Shown here piece after piece: positions 7,545 through 16,466 of a stretch of 64,000 nucleotides of DNA (position 1 is its first letter; every line of letters begins with the position of its first letter). A program made the translations under genes and the position numbers. The stretch is from the NCBI GenBank assembly GCA_021648685.1, contig JAKISI010000006.1, positions 1 to 64,000 of the forward strand. Direction: 5' to 3'. The notes under the pieces are model-generated. The model worked only from the letters and a program-made list of their open reading frames with translations, had not been told where the DNA came from and did no database searches. This DNA comes from Candidatus Polarisedimenticolaceae bacterium. GTDB taxonomy: Bacteria; Pseudomonadota; Gammaproteobacteria; Chromatiales; Chromatiaceae.

Positions 7545-9152
7545 ATGAAAAACTCTATTTGGATTATCTGCTTTGCCTTTCTCATAAGTGCTTGTCATCA
7601 AGAAGCAACAACGGTTGCGCAACATCAAGCAAATACACAACCAAAATCTATGGTGGTGGTGAAGAGCAGTTTTTTACAGTTGGCTGGAACCTATCGGACT
7701 GGAAAATTTGATGAGAGTGCAGCAGAGGTTGTTACGCACATACCAGACTCCAGCCTTATTGTGTTCACCAGTGCGTCTGAAAATGCACTTGTTTTCCTGG
7801 ATATAAGCAACCCAGAAAAACCCGAAATGGTTAGAAAGGTCACCTTTGAAAAAATCCCTGATGCGGCGGGTATAAACAGTGTGGCAGCATATGGTGGCAT
7901 ACTTGCTGCTGCGGTAGAAAATAAACATAAGCAAGCCCCTGGCTTTGTTGTATTTTTGGATACAGAAGGAGAGATATTAAAGTATATGCAGGTTGGCGCG
8001 TTACCAGATATGGTCACCTTTTCGCCAGACGGACGCTATATACTGGTTGCCAATGAGGGGGAGCCAGATCACTCCTATCAAAATGATCCAGTTGGTTCTG
8101 TGTCACTGATCGAATGGAAAGGAACGATTGCTGAGTTGAGTGAAGAAAACATCAGCACCCTTACTTTTGGTGATGTTGCGCTTGAAGGGCCGGTGCGAAT
8201 TTCAGGCCCAAATGCAGACCAATTAACGGATCTTGAGCCTGAGTATATTGCTGTCAGTGCAGATTCAAAATTTGCCTTTATCACCCTTCAGGAAAACAAT
8301 GCTATTGCAAAAATTGATTTAGAAAATAAAAAGGTCATTTTTATAAAAAGCCTTGGTTTTTCTGACCATAGCCAAAAGGGTTTTGCCTTCGATGCCAGTA
8401 AAAAAGATGGTGGTGTTCATATCAAGAACTGGCCTGTTAAAGGGATGCGCATGCCAGATGTGATTGTGGCCTTTGATGTTGATGGAAAAACCTATCTGAT
8501 CACGGCGAATGAAGGGGATGGGCGAGAGTATGGTGATTATGAAGATGAAATAAAGGTTAAAAAAATCAAACTCGATGCAGTGCAGTTCCCGAATGCGAAA
8601 TGGCTTCAAAAAGAAGAAAATATTGGAGGGCTTGTTATTTCATCGGTTGATGGCGACACTGATAAAGATGGGGATTTTGACGTGCTATACAGCTTTGGTG
8701 CGCGCTCATTTTCAATCTGGGATGCAGATCTGAATCTTGTATACGATAGTGGTCAAATCTTTGAACAGGTAATCGAAGAGGTTGTTGGTAAACGCTATTT
8801 TAATACCAGTAACGATAAAAACAAGTCAGAAAACAGAAGCCCTAAAAAAGGGCCTGAGCCAGAAGGAGTAACTATTGGAAAGGTTGGAGAGAAGCAATTT
8901 GCCTTTATCCTTCTGGAACGCATAGGAGGTATTATGGTATTTGATATTACTAATCCTTCTGAGGCTCAGTTTTATGACTATCAAAATAATCGTGATTTTG
9001 AAGCTGATCCGAAAAGTGCAGAGGCTGGAGATCTTGGTCCGGAAACAGCTGTTTTCATACCCAAAGAAAAAAGTCCGGCTGGAGAAGCACTGCTGGTTGT
9101 CGCCAATGAAGTGAGTGGAACTGTTTCAATTTACTATGTGGGCATGAATTGA
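7545..9152 (+). CDS. Choice-of-anchor I family lipoprotein (beta-propeller)
   Basis: A 535 aa envelope protein starting with a lipoprotein signal peptide (lipobox LISAC, lipidated C17). The body has the repeated beta-propeller pattern of the choice-of-anchor I family, with GALPDMVTFSPDGRYILVAN followed by EGEP, a second GMRMPDVIVAFDVDG/TANEGDGREYGDY segment, and a C-terminal GPEPEGVTIG/ERIGGIMVFDITNP block. The family is also found in secreted alkaline-phosphatase-like proteins. Its position between a probable Pho-regulated porin and pstS suggests a role in phosphate scavenging, possibly as a periplasmic esterase, but I see no proven catalytic motif. It is more AT-rich than its neighbours. 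Confidence 0.75.
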   Translation: MKNSIWIICFAFLISACHQEATTVAQHQANTQPKSMVVVKSSFLQLAGTYRTGKFDESAAEVVTHIPDSSLIVFTSASENALVFLDISNPEKPEMVRKVTFEKIPDAAGINSVAAYGGILAAAVENKHKQAPGFVVFLDTEGEILKYMQVGALPDMVTFSPDGRYILVANEGEPDHSYQNDPVGSVSLIEWKGTIAELSEENISTLTFGDVALEGPVRISGPNADQLTDLEPEYIAVSADSKFAFITLQENNAIAKIDLENKKVIFIKSLGFSDHSQKGFAFDASKKDGGVHIKNWPVKGMRMPDVIVAFDVDGKTYLITANEGDGREYGDYEDEIKVKKIKLDAVQFPNAKWLQKEENIGGLVISSVDGDTDKDGDFDVLYSFGARSFSIWDADLNLVYDSGQIFEQVIEEVVGKRYFNTSNDKNKSENRSPKKGPEPEGVTIGKVGEKQFAFILLERIGGIMVFDITNPSEAQFYDYQNNRDFEADPKSAEAGDLGPETAVFIPKEKSPAGEALLVVANEVSGTVSIYYVGMN

Positions 9153-9178
9153 TTCTGTAACTCATTAAGGCAGCCAGT

Positions 9179-9270
9179 ACCCCACCAGTTTTTACGCTCT
9201 CATTCCCACGCCCCCAGATGGGAATGAGAGCAAGCCAGGTCAGCAAAAGAGCGCACTGGGGTTTTTTACA
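9179..9270 (+). terminator. Compound hairpin and probable terminator before pstS
   Basis: An inner perfect 13 bp stem, GCTCTCATTCCCA (9196-9208) with TGGGAATGAGAGC (9219-9231), is enclosed by a weaker outer pairing of ACCCC/CAGT near 9179-9190 with ACTGGGGT at 9255-9262. TTTTTT follows at 9262-9267. The outer stem plus T-run can terminate the lipoprotein transcript. The inner stem resembles a REP-type element. Confidence 0.6.
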
Positions 9271-9273
9271 TAA

Positions 9274-9302
9274 CTGTAACAATACAGTAACACTTGGGTA
9301 AC
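9274..9302 (+). promoter_or_regulatory. PhoB box array upstream of pstS
   Basis: Three heptamers, CTGTAAC (9274-9280), CAGTAAC (9285-9291) and GGGTAAC (9296-9302), are each separated by 4 bp, giving an exact 11 bp period. This is the standard layout of a PhoB-binding array and lies 50-78 bp before the pstS start codon. It is better preserved than the array before the porin. Phosphate-starvation control of the pst operon is a confident inference. Confidence 0.85.
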
Positions 9303-9351
9303 AGTGCCCCTTCATAATGCATTCAAGTTCAATCCACCACTTGGAGTCATT

Positions 9352-10455
9352 ATGATCAACAAGCGTACTGTACTGGCCGCAGCCCTGGTTGTAGCCGCAA
9401 CCTCGGCAACTGCAGCATCCCGTGACTATGTTTCCATTGTCGGTTCTTCTACTGTCTACCCTTTTGCCACTGTTGTGGCGGAGACCTTTGGCAAGACCAC
9501 TAAGTATAAAACCCCTAAGATTGAATCCACTGGCTCTGGTGGCGGTCTGAAACTGTTCTGTGCCGGTGTTGGCATTGAACATCCAGATATCACGAATGCC
9601 TCACGTCGTATCAAAAAGTCTGAAGTAGCACTTTGCAACAAAAATGGTGTGAAAGAGATTATTGAGGTTAAGGTTGGTTATGACGGTATCGCCATCGCCA
9701 ACTCCAAAACAGCGCCTCTGTTCAAGCTGAGCCGCAAGGATCTCTATCTGGCGCTTGCCAAACAGGTTCCCGGCGCTCAGGGCAAGCTGATCGATAACCC
9801 TTATAAAAGCTGGAAGGATGTCAATCCAACCTTGCCTGATATCAAGATTGAAGTGCTTGGTCCACCGCCGACATCAGGCACACGCGATGCCTTCTCTGAG
9901 CTGGTGTTGGGTGCCGGGGCACAAGCCTTTGCCGATCTGAAGTCGCTGCGTAAGGCTAAAGGTGAAGAGGCAGTCAAACCGCTGATGATCAAGCTTGGCA
10001 TTCCGATGAGTGTATACAACAAGAGAGGCAAGAAGGTGTTCAAGACGGTGGCCTACTCCATTCGTGAAGATGGTGCCTATATTGAAGCGGGTGAGAATGA
10101 CAACCTGATCATTCAGAAACTGGAGGCCAACCCGAATGCGTTGGGCGTGTTTGGCTTCTCCTTTTTAGAGCAGAATGCCGATAAGGTGCAGGGTTCTATT
10201 GTCGATGGTGTTGCTCCGGCCTTCGAGTCCATTGCCGATGGCAGCTACCCGGTTTCGCGGCCACTCTTCTTTTATGTGAAGAAAGCGCATGTCGGCAGGA
10301 TTCCTGGAATCAAAGGTTATCTGGCAGAGTTCACCAGCAATAAAGCCTGGGGTGATGAGGGCTACCTGACAGACAAAGGGATGATCCCTATGCCTAAGCA
10401 GGAGCGCTTACAGTTTGCCAGTGATGTGAAAAACCTGAAGCCGCTCTCATTGTAA
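9352..10455 (+). CDS. pstS: Phosphate ABC transporter, periplasmic binding protein
   Basis: A 367 aa periplasmic phosphate receptor for the Pst high-affinity uptake system. A signal peptide (MINKRTVLAAALVVAATSATA) precedes the mature protein. The phosphate-site motifs GSSTVYPF, STGSGGGLKLFC and the TSGTRDAFSEL loop are all visible. I chose the ATG at 9352 because it carries the signal peptide and has GGAG 7 nt upstream. Two Cys residues about 30 apart (FCAG and ALCN) may form a disulfide. It is the first gene of pstSCAB-phoU, behind a three-repeat PhoB array, and is followed by a strong hairpin that probably keeps its mRNA more abundant than that of the permease genes. Confidence 0.95.
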   Translation: MINKRTVLAAALVVAATSATAASRDYVSIVGSSTVYPFATVVAETFGKTTKYKTPKIESTGSGGGLKLFCAGVGIEHPDITNASRRIKKSEVALCNKNGVKEIIEVKVGYDGIAIANSKTAPLFKLSRKDLYLALAKQVPGAQGKLIDNPYKSWKDVNPTLPDIKIEVLGPPPTSGTRDAFSELVLGAGAQAFADLKSLRKAKGEEAVKPLMIKLGIPMSVYNKRGKKVFKTVAYSIREDGAYIEAGENDNLIIQKLEANPNALGVFGFSFLEQNADKVQGSIVDGVAPAFESIADGSYPVSRPLFFYVKKAHVGRIPGIKGYLAEFTSNKAWGDEGYLTDKGMIPMPKQERLQFASDVKNLKPLSL

Positions 10456-10462
10456 TGAGAGA

Positions 10463-10495
10463 GATTGGTGGGCACAGAAAATGTGCCCACCAATC
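10463..10495 (+). promoter_or_regulatory. Strong hairpin between pstS and pstC
   Basis: A perfect 14 bp stem (10463-10476 with 10482-10495) with a GAAAA loop begins 8 nt after the pstS stop and ends 20 nt before the pstC start. No T-run follows, so it is more likely an mRNA-stabilising or attenuating structure than a terminator. Such an element would give a high ratio of binding protein to permease. Confidence 0.8.
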
Positions 10496-10515
10496 TGCAT
10501 ATCGACAATTTCATT

Positions 10516-11904
10516 ATGCAATCAACAACTCTTATCCTGATCCTGCTGGTGCTGATGGCGGTTGCCTTTCAACTTGGATGCCGCCGGGCCTATAACCTGC
10601 CTGGTTTGGGCTGTATCTGTGATCTTCACTCACTGCCGGTCTATCATGGTTTCTATACCGCGATCTGGTGCGGTGTCCCGGCGCTGCTGCTGCTGGGCGT
10701 TTGGAGCAGCGTTCAGACCCCTATTGTCATCAACCTGTTGATGGATGATCTGCCAGTCATGATGACCGCTGGGCTGTCACAGGCTGAGCTGAGCCTGGTG
10801 CTGAATGATATCCGCAATCTGGCGTATGGCAATATCACCTCTGGTGAAGTCAGCCGTGAGTTGATGGCAGTGGCGGATCACTACAACCAGTTGCAGCAGA
10901 CCGGCCTTGCGGTTCAGTCGGTTATGGTGATTTTGCTGGCTCTGATCACCACAGCCCTTGGCTGGCGTTTTATCTCACCTGAGCTGCGAGCGCGCAACAA
11001 GGTTGAATCTGTGCTGCGCTGGTTGCTGCTGATCAGCTCCACCATCGCCATCCTCTGCACGCTTGGCATCATCTTTGCGGTGTTGTTCGAGTCAGTTCGT
11101 TTCTTTGAGATGGTCCCGCTGACGGATTTTCTGTTCGGTCTGCAGTGGAGTCCGCAGATCGCAATTCGGGCCGACCAGGTCGGATCATCGGGTGCCTTTG
11201 GCGCTATTCCGCTCTTTGCCGGCACCCTGTTGATCTCTTTTATCGCCATGTTAGTGGCAGTGCCTGTCGGCCTGATGGCCGCCATCTATCTCTCTGAATA
11301 TGCCAGTCAGAGACTGCGCACCTATGCCAAGCCGCTGCTGGAGATTCTGGCAGGTATTCCAACGGTGGTTTACGGTTTTTTTGCGGCGTTGATTGTGGCA
11401 CCAATGATCCGTGACAGCGCCGCCCAGTTTGGTGTTGATGCCTCATCAGAGAGTGCACTGGCAGCCGGTCTAGTGATGGGCATCATGTTGATTCCGTTCA
11501 TATCATCACTCTCTGATGATGTGATCAATGCGGTGCCGCAGGCGCTGCGGGATGCCTCCTACGCGCTGGGGGCTACCCGCTCTGAGACGATCCGCCAGGT
11601 GGTTATTCCCGCTGCGCTGCCTGGCATCGTCGGTGGCGTGTTGCTGGCCGCATCACGCGCCATCGGTGAGACCATGATCGTGGTGATGGCGGCCGGCCTC
11701 TCAGCCAATCTTACGGCCAACCCACTGGATAGCGTTACCACAGTAACGGTGCAGATTGTCACCCTGCTGGTTGGGGATCAGGAGTTTGACAGCCCCAAGA
11801 CGCTAGCCGCTTTTGCGTTGGGTCTGCTGCTCTTTCTAGTGACACTGGTGCTCAATGTAATCGCCCTGCGGGTGGTGCGTAAATATCGTGAGGTATATGA
11901 ATAA
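10516..11904 (+). CDS. pstC: Phosphate ABC transporter permease, long PstC
   Basis: An inner-membrane permease subunit of the Pst phosphate importer. The C-terminal half has the BPD-type permease fold with the ATPase-coupling EAA-like loop (ALRDASYALGATRSETIRQV). At 462 aa it is about 140 residues longer than E. coli PstC. The extra N-terminal part contains three hydrophobic segments and a roughly 80-residue loop (about residues 70-140) that would lie outside the membrane. I start it at the ATG 10516; a TTG at 10465 would run translation through the intergenic hairpin. The ribosome site is weak, in keeping with lower expression than pstS. Its stop overlaps the pstA start by 8 nt. Confidence 0.92.
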   Translation: MQSTTLILILLVLMAVAFQLGCRRAYNLPGLGCICDLHSLPVYHGFYTAIWCGVPALLLLGVWSSVQTPIVINLLMDDLPVMMTAGLSQAELSLVLNDIRNLAYGNITSGEVSRELMAVADHYNQLQQTGLAVQSVMVILLALITTALGWRFISPELRARNKVESVLRWLLLISSTIAILCTLGIIFAVLFESVRFFEMVPLTDFLFGLQWSPQIAIRADQVGSSGAFGAIPLFAGTLLISFIAMLVAVPVGLMAAIYLSEYASQRLRTYAKPLLEILAGIPTVVYGFFAALIVAPMIRDSAAQFGVDASSESALAAGLVMGIMLIPFISSLSDDVINAVPQALRDASYALGATRSETIRQVVIPAALPGIVGGVLLAASRAIGETMIVVMAAGLSANLTANPLDSVTTVTVQIVTLLVGDQEFDSPKTLAAFALGLLLFLVTLVLNVIALRVVRKYREVYE

Positions 11905-13195
11905 AATGGCTGACAGACCCATCACAACCCTTGACAAGGTGAATGCCTCGCTGGCGAGGCGCTATGCCAAAGAGCGCCGTTTCCGACGGGCGGGCCTGAT
12001 GGCGATTGCAACCGGCCTGCTGTTTGTGCTGCTGCTCTTTACCAGCATCATCAGCAACGGTTACAGTGCCTTCTGGCAGACCCATGTCAAACTTGACATT
12101 ACCTTCAATGCTGAGCAGTTGGGCATTGGTGATGCGCGCGATTTCGAGACGCTCTCCAGTGCCGATTATGCCGCCTTGATCCGAACATCGCTTAAGAAGA
12201 TATTCCCTGAAGTACGTGATCGGAAAGAGCGCCGCAAGCTCTATAAAATGATCAGCACGGGTGCGCCACTGCTGCTGCGGGAGATATTGATCAGTGACCC
12301 CACCCTGGTTGGCAGCCATCATGCAATCTGGCTGCCTGCAGATGATGATATCGATATGTTGGTGAAGGGTCAGATTGACCGGACACAGCCAGAGGACGCG
12401 CGCCGTTTGAATAACCAGGTGATCGGTTGGGTAGATCGGTTAACGGAAAATGGCGTGGTTGAACAGCAGTTCAACACCACCTTCTTCACGGCAGGTGACT
12501 CCCGTGAACCCGAGCTGGCGGGCATTGGTGGAGCCATAACCGGATCACTCTATGCCCTGCTGGTGACCCTGCTGCTAGCCTTTCCCATCGGGGTTGCCAC
12601 CGCCATCTATCTGGAGGAGTTTGCACCAAAAAACCGCTGGACGGATCTGATCGAGATCAATATCAACAACCTGGCGGCGGTTCCCTCCATCGTCTTTGGC
12701 CTGCTTGGACTGGCGCTGTTTATCAACATTGTAGGGCTGCCCCGCTCTGCCCCGCTGGTGGGGGGGCTGGTATTGACCTTGATGACCCTGCCCACCATCA
12801 TTATCGCCAGCAGGGCGGCTCTGAAATCTGTGCCGCCATCGATCCGTGAGGCGGCAATGGGCATCGGTGCATCGAAGATGCAGACCGTCTTTCACCACGT
12901 CTTGCCACAGGCACTGCCGGGCATGTTGACCGGCACCATCATCGGTATGGCACAGGCATTGGGTGAGACGGCTCCGCTGCTGATGATCGGCATGGTCGCC
13001 TTCGTGGTTGATATCCCTGGCGGCCCGCTCGACCCATCCACCGCGCTGCCGGTACAGATATTCCTCTGGGCCGACAGCCCGGAACGTGCCTTTGTTGAGC
13101 GCACCTCGGCGGCGATCATGGTATTGCTTGCCTTCCTTATTTCCATGAACCTGCTCGCTGTGCTGTTACGCAAGAAATTTGAGCGCCGTTGGTGA
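11897..13195 (+). CDS. pstA: Phosphate ABC transporter permease, long PstA
   Basis: The second Pst permease subunit, 432 aa against about 296 in E. coli. The C-terminal 240 residues hold the permease core, including the coupling loop ([20 protein letters not shown]). The N-terminal extension has one transmembrane helix (about residues 35-55) and a soluble, charged segment of about 130 residues. The ATG at 11897 has GAGG just upstream and overlaps the pstC stop (ATGAATAA), so translation is coupled. Both permeases carry extra N-terminal domains, as seen in a sub-branch of proteobacterial Pst systems, possibly for contact with PstS or signalling partners. Confidence 0.92.
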   Translation: MNKMADRPITTLDKVNASLARRYAKERRFRRAGLMAIATGLLFVLLLFTSIISNGYSAFWQTHVKLDITFNAEQLGIGDARDFETLSSADYAALIRTSLKKIFPEVRDRKERRKLYKMISTGAPLLLREILISDPTLVGSHHAIWLPADDDIDMLVKGQIDRTQPEDARRLNNQVIGWVDRLTENGVVEQQFNTTFFTAGDSREPELAGIGGAITGSLYALLVTLLLAFPIGVATAIYLEEFAPKNRWTDLIEININNLAAVPSIVFGLLGLALFINIVGLPRSAPLVGGLVLTLMTLPTIIIASRAALKSVPPSIREAAMGIGASKMQTVFHHVLPQALPGMLTGTIIGMAQALGETAPLLMIGMVAFVVDIPGGPLDPSTALPVQIFLWADSPERAFVERTSAAIMVLLAFLISMNLLAVLLRKKFERRW

Positions 13196-13205
13196 GAGAA
13201 TTTTT

Positions 13206-14051
13206 ATGATAGTAGAGAGAACTGCCCCTGCTGAGGAGATGTTCCAGGTGATCCATGCCAACTTTGGCAGTACGGTGGGTGACCTGACGGTTGCCGAGCC
13301 ACGCATGACGGCACGCAATGTCAATGTCCACTATGCGGACAAGCATGCCATCATCGATGTCAGCCTGGATATCGGGTGTCATGAGGTGATCGCCTTGATC
13401 GGCCCGTCCGGCTGTGGCAAATCAACCTTTCTGCGCTGCCTCAACCGCATGAATGATACCATCGAGAGCTGCCGGGTGAGTGGTGAGATCAGGCTGGATG
13501 GCCAGGATATCTACGACAAAAATCTTGATGTGGTGCCGTTGCGGGCACGGGTCGGCATGGTGTTTCAGAAGCCCAACCCCTTCCCGAAGTCAATCTACGA
13601 CAATGTCGCCTACGGGCCGCGTATTCATGGTCTGGCAGAGAGCCAGACCGCGCTGGATGAGATGGTAGAAGACTCCCTGCGCCGTGCCGGCCTGTGGGAT
13701 GAGGTAAAGGACAGGCTGCAACAGCCTGGTACCGGGCTATCTGGTGGTCAGCAGCAGCGGCTCTGCATTGCACGCACCATTGCTGTGTCGCCCGAGGTGA
13801 TCCTGATGGATGAACCCTGCTCGGCTCTCGACCCCATCGCCACTGCCAAAATCGAAGAGTTGATTGATGAGCTGCGACAGAACTTCACCATCGCCATTGT
13901 CACCCATTCGATGCAGCAGGCGGCGCGGGTTTCACAACGCACCGGCTACTTTCACCTGGGTCGCCTGATCGAGGTGGGCAAGACTGATGAGATCTTCACC
14001 AATCCACAGCACAAACTGACCGAAGACTACATTACCGGCCGGTTTGGGTGA
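13206..14051 (+). CDS. pstB: Phosphate ABC transporter ATP-binding protein
   Basis: A 281 aa ATPase that powers phosphate import. It has Walker [10 protein letters not shown]-loop [10 protein letters not shown], signature LSGGQQQR, Walker B VILMDEP and the switch His in THSMQQA. It is slightly longer than E. coli PstB because of about 25 extra N-terminal residues before the ABC fold. The start is the ATG at 13206, 10 bp after pstA. An upstream GTG in the same frame at 13179 lies inside pstA and is less likely. Confidence 0.96.
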   Translation: MIVERTAPAEEMFQVIHANFGSTVGDLTVAEPRMTARNVNVHYADKHAIIDVSLDIGCHEVIALIGPSGCGKSTFLRCLNRMNDTIESCRVSGEIRLDGQDIYDKNLDVVPLRARVGMVFQKPNPFPKSIYDNVAYGPRIHGLAESQTALDEMVEDSLRRAGLWDEVKDRLQQPGTGLSGGQQQRLCIARTIAVSPEVILMDEPCSALDPIATAKIEELIDELRQNFTIAIVTHSMQQAARVSQRTGYFHLGRLIEVGKTDEIFTNPQHKLTEDYITGRFG

Positions 14052-14073
14052 GCAGAGACAAAGGATAGATCCT

Positions 14074-14790
14074 ATGAATAAAATGACCGAAGGCCATACC
14101 GTAAAGCGCTTTGATGAAGAGATGATTTTTCTGCACCGGCTGGTGCTAGAGATTGGTGGCCTGGCTCAGGATCAGCTCAAGCGGGCCACACAGACCCTGA
14201 ATGATAAAGACCCGTCAGCCGCCAGAGAGGTTATCAGCCGTGATCAAGAGCTGAATGCACTGGATGTGCAGGCCGATGAGGAGCTCATTAATCTGATTAT
14301 CAAGCGCCAGCCCATGGCCAGGGATCTGCGGGAGATCATCACCATCTCCAAAGCGGTCTCTGATCTGGAACGCGTAGGTGACGAGGTGCGCAAGATCGCC
14401 CAACTCACCATCCATGTCTATGATACCGACAGCAACCCGCCAAACAGGCAGATTTTGCGTGATATCAATACCATGGCTCTCTTTGTCGGTGAGATGCTGG
14501 AGATGAGCCTGACCGCGTTCGATGAACTGGATGCCGCCAGGGCGCTGGAGGTTATCCGTCTGGATAGCGAGCTGGAGGAGGAGTACAGATCTGCTCTGCG
14601 GCGCCTGACCACATTTGTGATGGAAGATTCCCGCACCATAGGCCACATGGTGGACGTGGTGCTCGGGCTGCGTGCCCTGGAGCGCATTGGAGGCCATGCC
14701 AAAAATATTGCAGGTTATGTGATCTTTTTGATAACCGGCAGTGATGTCCGCCATGAGAGCCTGGAGAGGATTGAAGCACAGATCATCTAA
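14074..14790 (+). CDS. phoU: Phosphate signalling protein PhoU
   Basis: A 238 aa all-helical protein with two PhoU three-helix repeats, each with the conserved E/D-rich metal-contact motif (DLERVGDEVRKIA and ALERIGGHAKNIA). It conveys the transport state of PstSCAB to the PhoR/PhoB two-component system and limits Pho activation when phosphate is plentiful. The ATG at 14074 follows AAGGA. It is the last gene of the pst operon; phoB and phoR are not in this window. Confidence 0.95.
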   Translation: MNKMTEGHTVKRFDEEMIFLHRLVLEIGGLAQDQLKRATQTLNDKDPSAAREVISRDQELNALDVQADEELINLIIKRQPMARDLREIITISKAVSDLERVGDEVRKIAQLTIHVYDTDSNPPNRQILRDINTMALFVGEMLEMSLTAFDELDAARALEVIRLDSELEEEYRSALRRLTTFVMEDSRTIGHMVDVVLGLRALERIGGHAKNIAGYVIFLITGSDVRHESLERIEAQII

Positions 14791-14871
14791 CCCCAAAACC
14801 CCACAAATCATGCATAATCCTGTTTTTCTGGAGGTTGTCCGAGCCCCCGGCCTTTTGTGAATCAAGATTTT

Positions 14872-14935
14872 GGGTCTATGCCATATCGAGTGGTTCAATG
14901 AATAGACACAGAGACCACGGAGGCCACAGAGCATG
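14872..14935 (-). repeat. Inverted, uninterrupted relative of the 194 bp repeat
   Basis: Read on the minus strand, this begins with CTCTGTGGCCTCCGTGGTCTC running directly into TGTGTCTAT and ends with a 20-mer that matches 175-194 at 18 of 20 positions. The 194 bp copies have the same parts in the same order but with about 46 bp inserted after GGTCTC. This looks like the ancestral, uninterrupted form, inverted relative to the copy at 15045-15238. The rest of 14791-15044 shows no gene. Confidence 0.65.
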
Positions 14936-15044
14936 AAAAGAGTGTAGTAAGGAGCTGTCAGAAACAGTGATAGATTGTGCTATTGAGGTGTCAAATGGTT
15001 TTATCAGGTCAAACCATCAATTTATTAATTGACAAGCCCTTAAC

Positions 15045-15238
15045 GCATATCTCTACGGGATTGCTGATAAATTTTAATGCATCCAGGTTGGTCAATGGAA
15101 TTAAACGTTACAAACGATAACTCTGTGTTCTCAGTGGTCTCGGCAAACTGCTCCTGCGTTGCTCTACCACCTATATCTATATAGGCGTCTGTGTCTATGA
15201 AAAATAGCTGTATCCCCCACTCAATATGGCATAGCCCC
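15045..15238 (+). repeat. 194 bp direct repeat, copy 2
   Basis: Matches 1-194 with one substitution (C at 15218 for T at 174). The left edge of visible identity is limited by the window start, so the true repeat may be longer. It ends 16 bp before the start codon of the receiver/kinase gene, so that gene probably draws its promoter or leader from the repeat. With copy 1 it brackets ilvB to phoU as a 15 kb segment in direct orientation. Confidence 0.9.
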
Positions 15239-15254
15239 AGATTTACGAACCATA

Positions 15255-16466
15255 ATGAACGATCTCAACAGACTTAACATCCTGCTCATTGAAGATGATG
15301 AGGATGACTATTTGATTACCAAAAGGCACATTGCCAATATCCCGGACAGAAGCATAACTCTCGACTGGGTTGCATCATTTGAAGAGGCCAAAGAGGCGCT
15401 GCTAACCAGCCAGCATGACATCTGTTTAATAGACTACAGGCTTGGAGAGCACACCGGTCTGGAGCTATTGCAATATGCCCGGGAGATCCAGTACCGAACG
15501 CCCACCATCATCCTGACCGGCCAGGCAGACCACGAGAGCGATATGGGGGCCACGGAAGCCGGTGCCTCCGATTATCTGGTGAAAACCGAGCTAAACCCAC
15601 GGCAGCTTGAACGCACCTTCCGCTACACCACCAAAATGAGGCAGACCATGGATGGATTGAGGGAGGCCAGGGATCGCCTTGAGGCAGAGGTTGAGATTCG
15701 CAAGCAGACCGAGGCGAATCTGGTCGCAGCCATGGCAACTGCCGAGGCCGCAACCAGCGCGAAGGCGGAGTTTCTCTCCAACATGTCACATGAGATGCGC
15801 ACCCCCATGCATGCCATCCTGAGCTGTGCAGAGCTGGGTGGGGCTGATATAGAGAATACAGCGAAAGAGGAACTTGCCCAATACTTCTCACACATCGCCA
15901 GCAGCGGCCAGCGCCTGATGGAGCTGATTACCACCCTGCTGAGCCTCTCTAAGCTGGATGATTTTGAGATGCAGGAGGCCGATCTGCTGGAGATCGTCCA
16001 GGCCATTACTGCAGATCACGCTGCACAACTTCATTCCAAGCAGCTTACAGTTAAAATCGAGGCCGACGAGACGCACTACACGGCTCAATTTGACATCATC
16101 CAGATCATGCAGGTGATCAGTGGGCTACTGGATAATGCCACCCGCTATACACCAAGCGACCGGCAGCTTACGCTGTCGCTGGCTCCGGGTGAGCTGAAAG
16201 AGCATGCCGGAAGTACGATAGCTGCTATCACCTTCAGCCTGTCAGATCAGGGCGTAGGCATTCCGGAAGATGAGCTGGAAAGCATATTCAATACCTTTGT
16301 GCAATCCACCACAACCAAGACCGGCGCTGGCGGCACCGGCCTTGGGCTGAGTCTCTGCAAAAAGATCATTGAGGGGCATAACGGAAGGATCTGGGCAGAG
16401 AACAATGCGCAGGGTGGTGCAACCTTTGCCTTCACCATCCCGCTGGTTCAGGCCACCATCTGCTAA
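15255..16466 (+). CDS. Receiver-histidine kinase fusion protein
   Basis: A 403 aa soluble signalling protein with the domain order reversed from classic hybrid kinases. An N-terminal receiver (about residues 7-125; acidic E13-D15, phospho-acceptor D60, conserved K110) is followed by a coiled-coil linker (130-165), a HisKA domain with phosphorylated H179 ([10 protein letters not shown]), and an HATPase domain ([28 protein letters not shown]). With no transmembrane segment or PAS domain, it is likely to be controlled by phosphotransfer to its receiver from another kinase. It lies alone after phoU, with its start 16 bp past the 194 bp repeat. A Pho role is possible but unsupported. Its stop overlaps the ilvD stop tail to tail by 2 nt. 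Confidence 0.88.
   Translation: MNDLNRLNILLIEDDEDDYLITKRHIANIPDRSITLDWVASFEEAKEALLTSQHDICLIDYRLGEHTGLELLQYAREIQYRTPTIILTGQADHESDMGATEAGASDYLVKTELNPRQLERTFRYTTKMRQTMDGLREARDRLEAEVEIRKQTEANLVAAMATAEAATSAKAEFLSNMSHEMRTPMHAILSCAELGGADIENTAKEELAQYFSHIASSGQRLMELITTLLSLSKLDDFEMQEADLLEIVQAITADHAAQLHSKQLTVKIEADETHYTAQFDIIQIMQVISGLLDNATRYTPSDRQLTLSLAPGELKEHAGSTIAAITFSLSDQGVGIPEDELESIFNTFVQSTTTKTGAGGTGLGLSLCKKIIEGHNGRIWAENNAQGGATFAFTIPLVQATIC

Noticed and set aside
1-15238. Composite transposon formed by the 194 bp repeats
   Set aside because: The repeats contain no transposase and no terminal inverted repeats or target-site duplication were seen.
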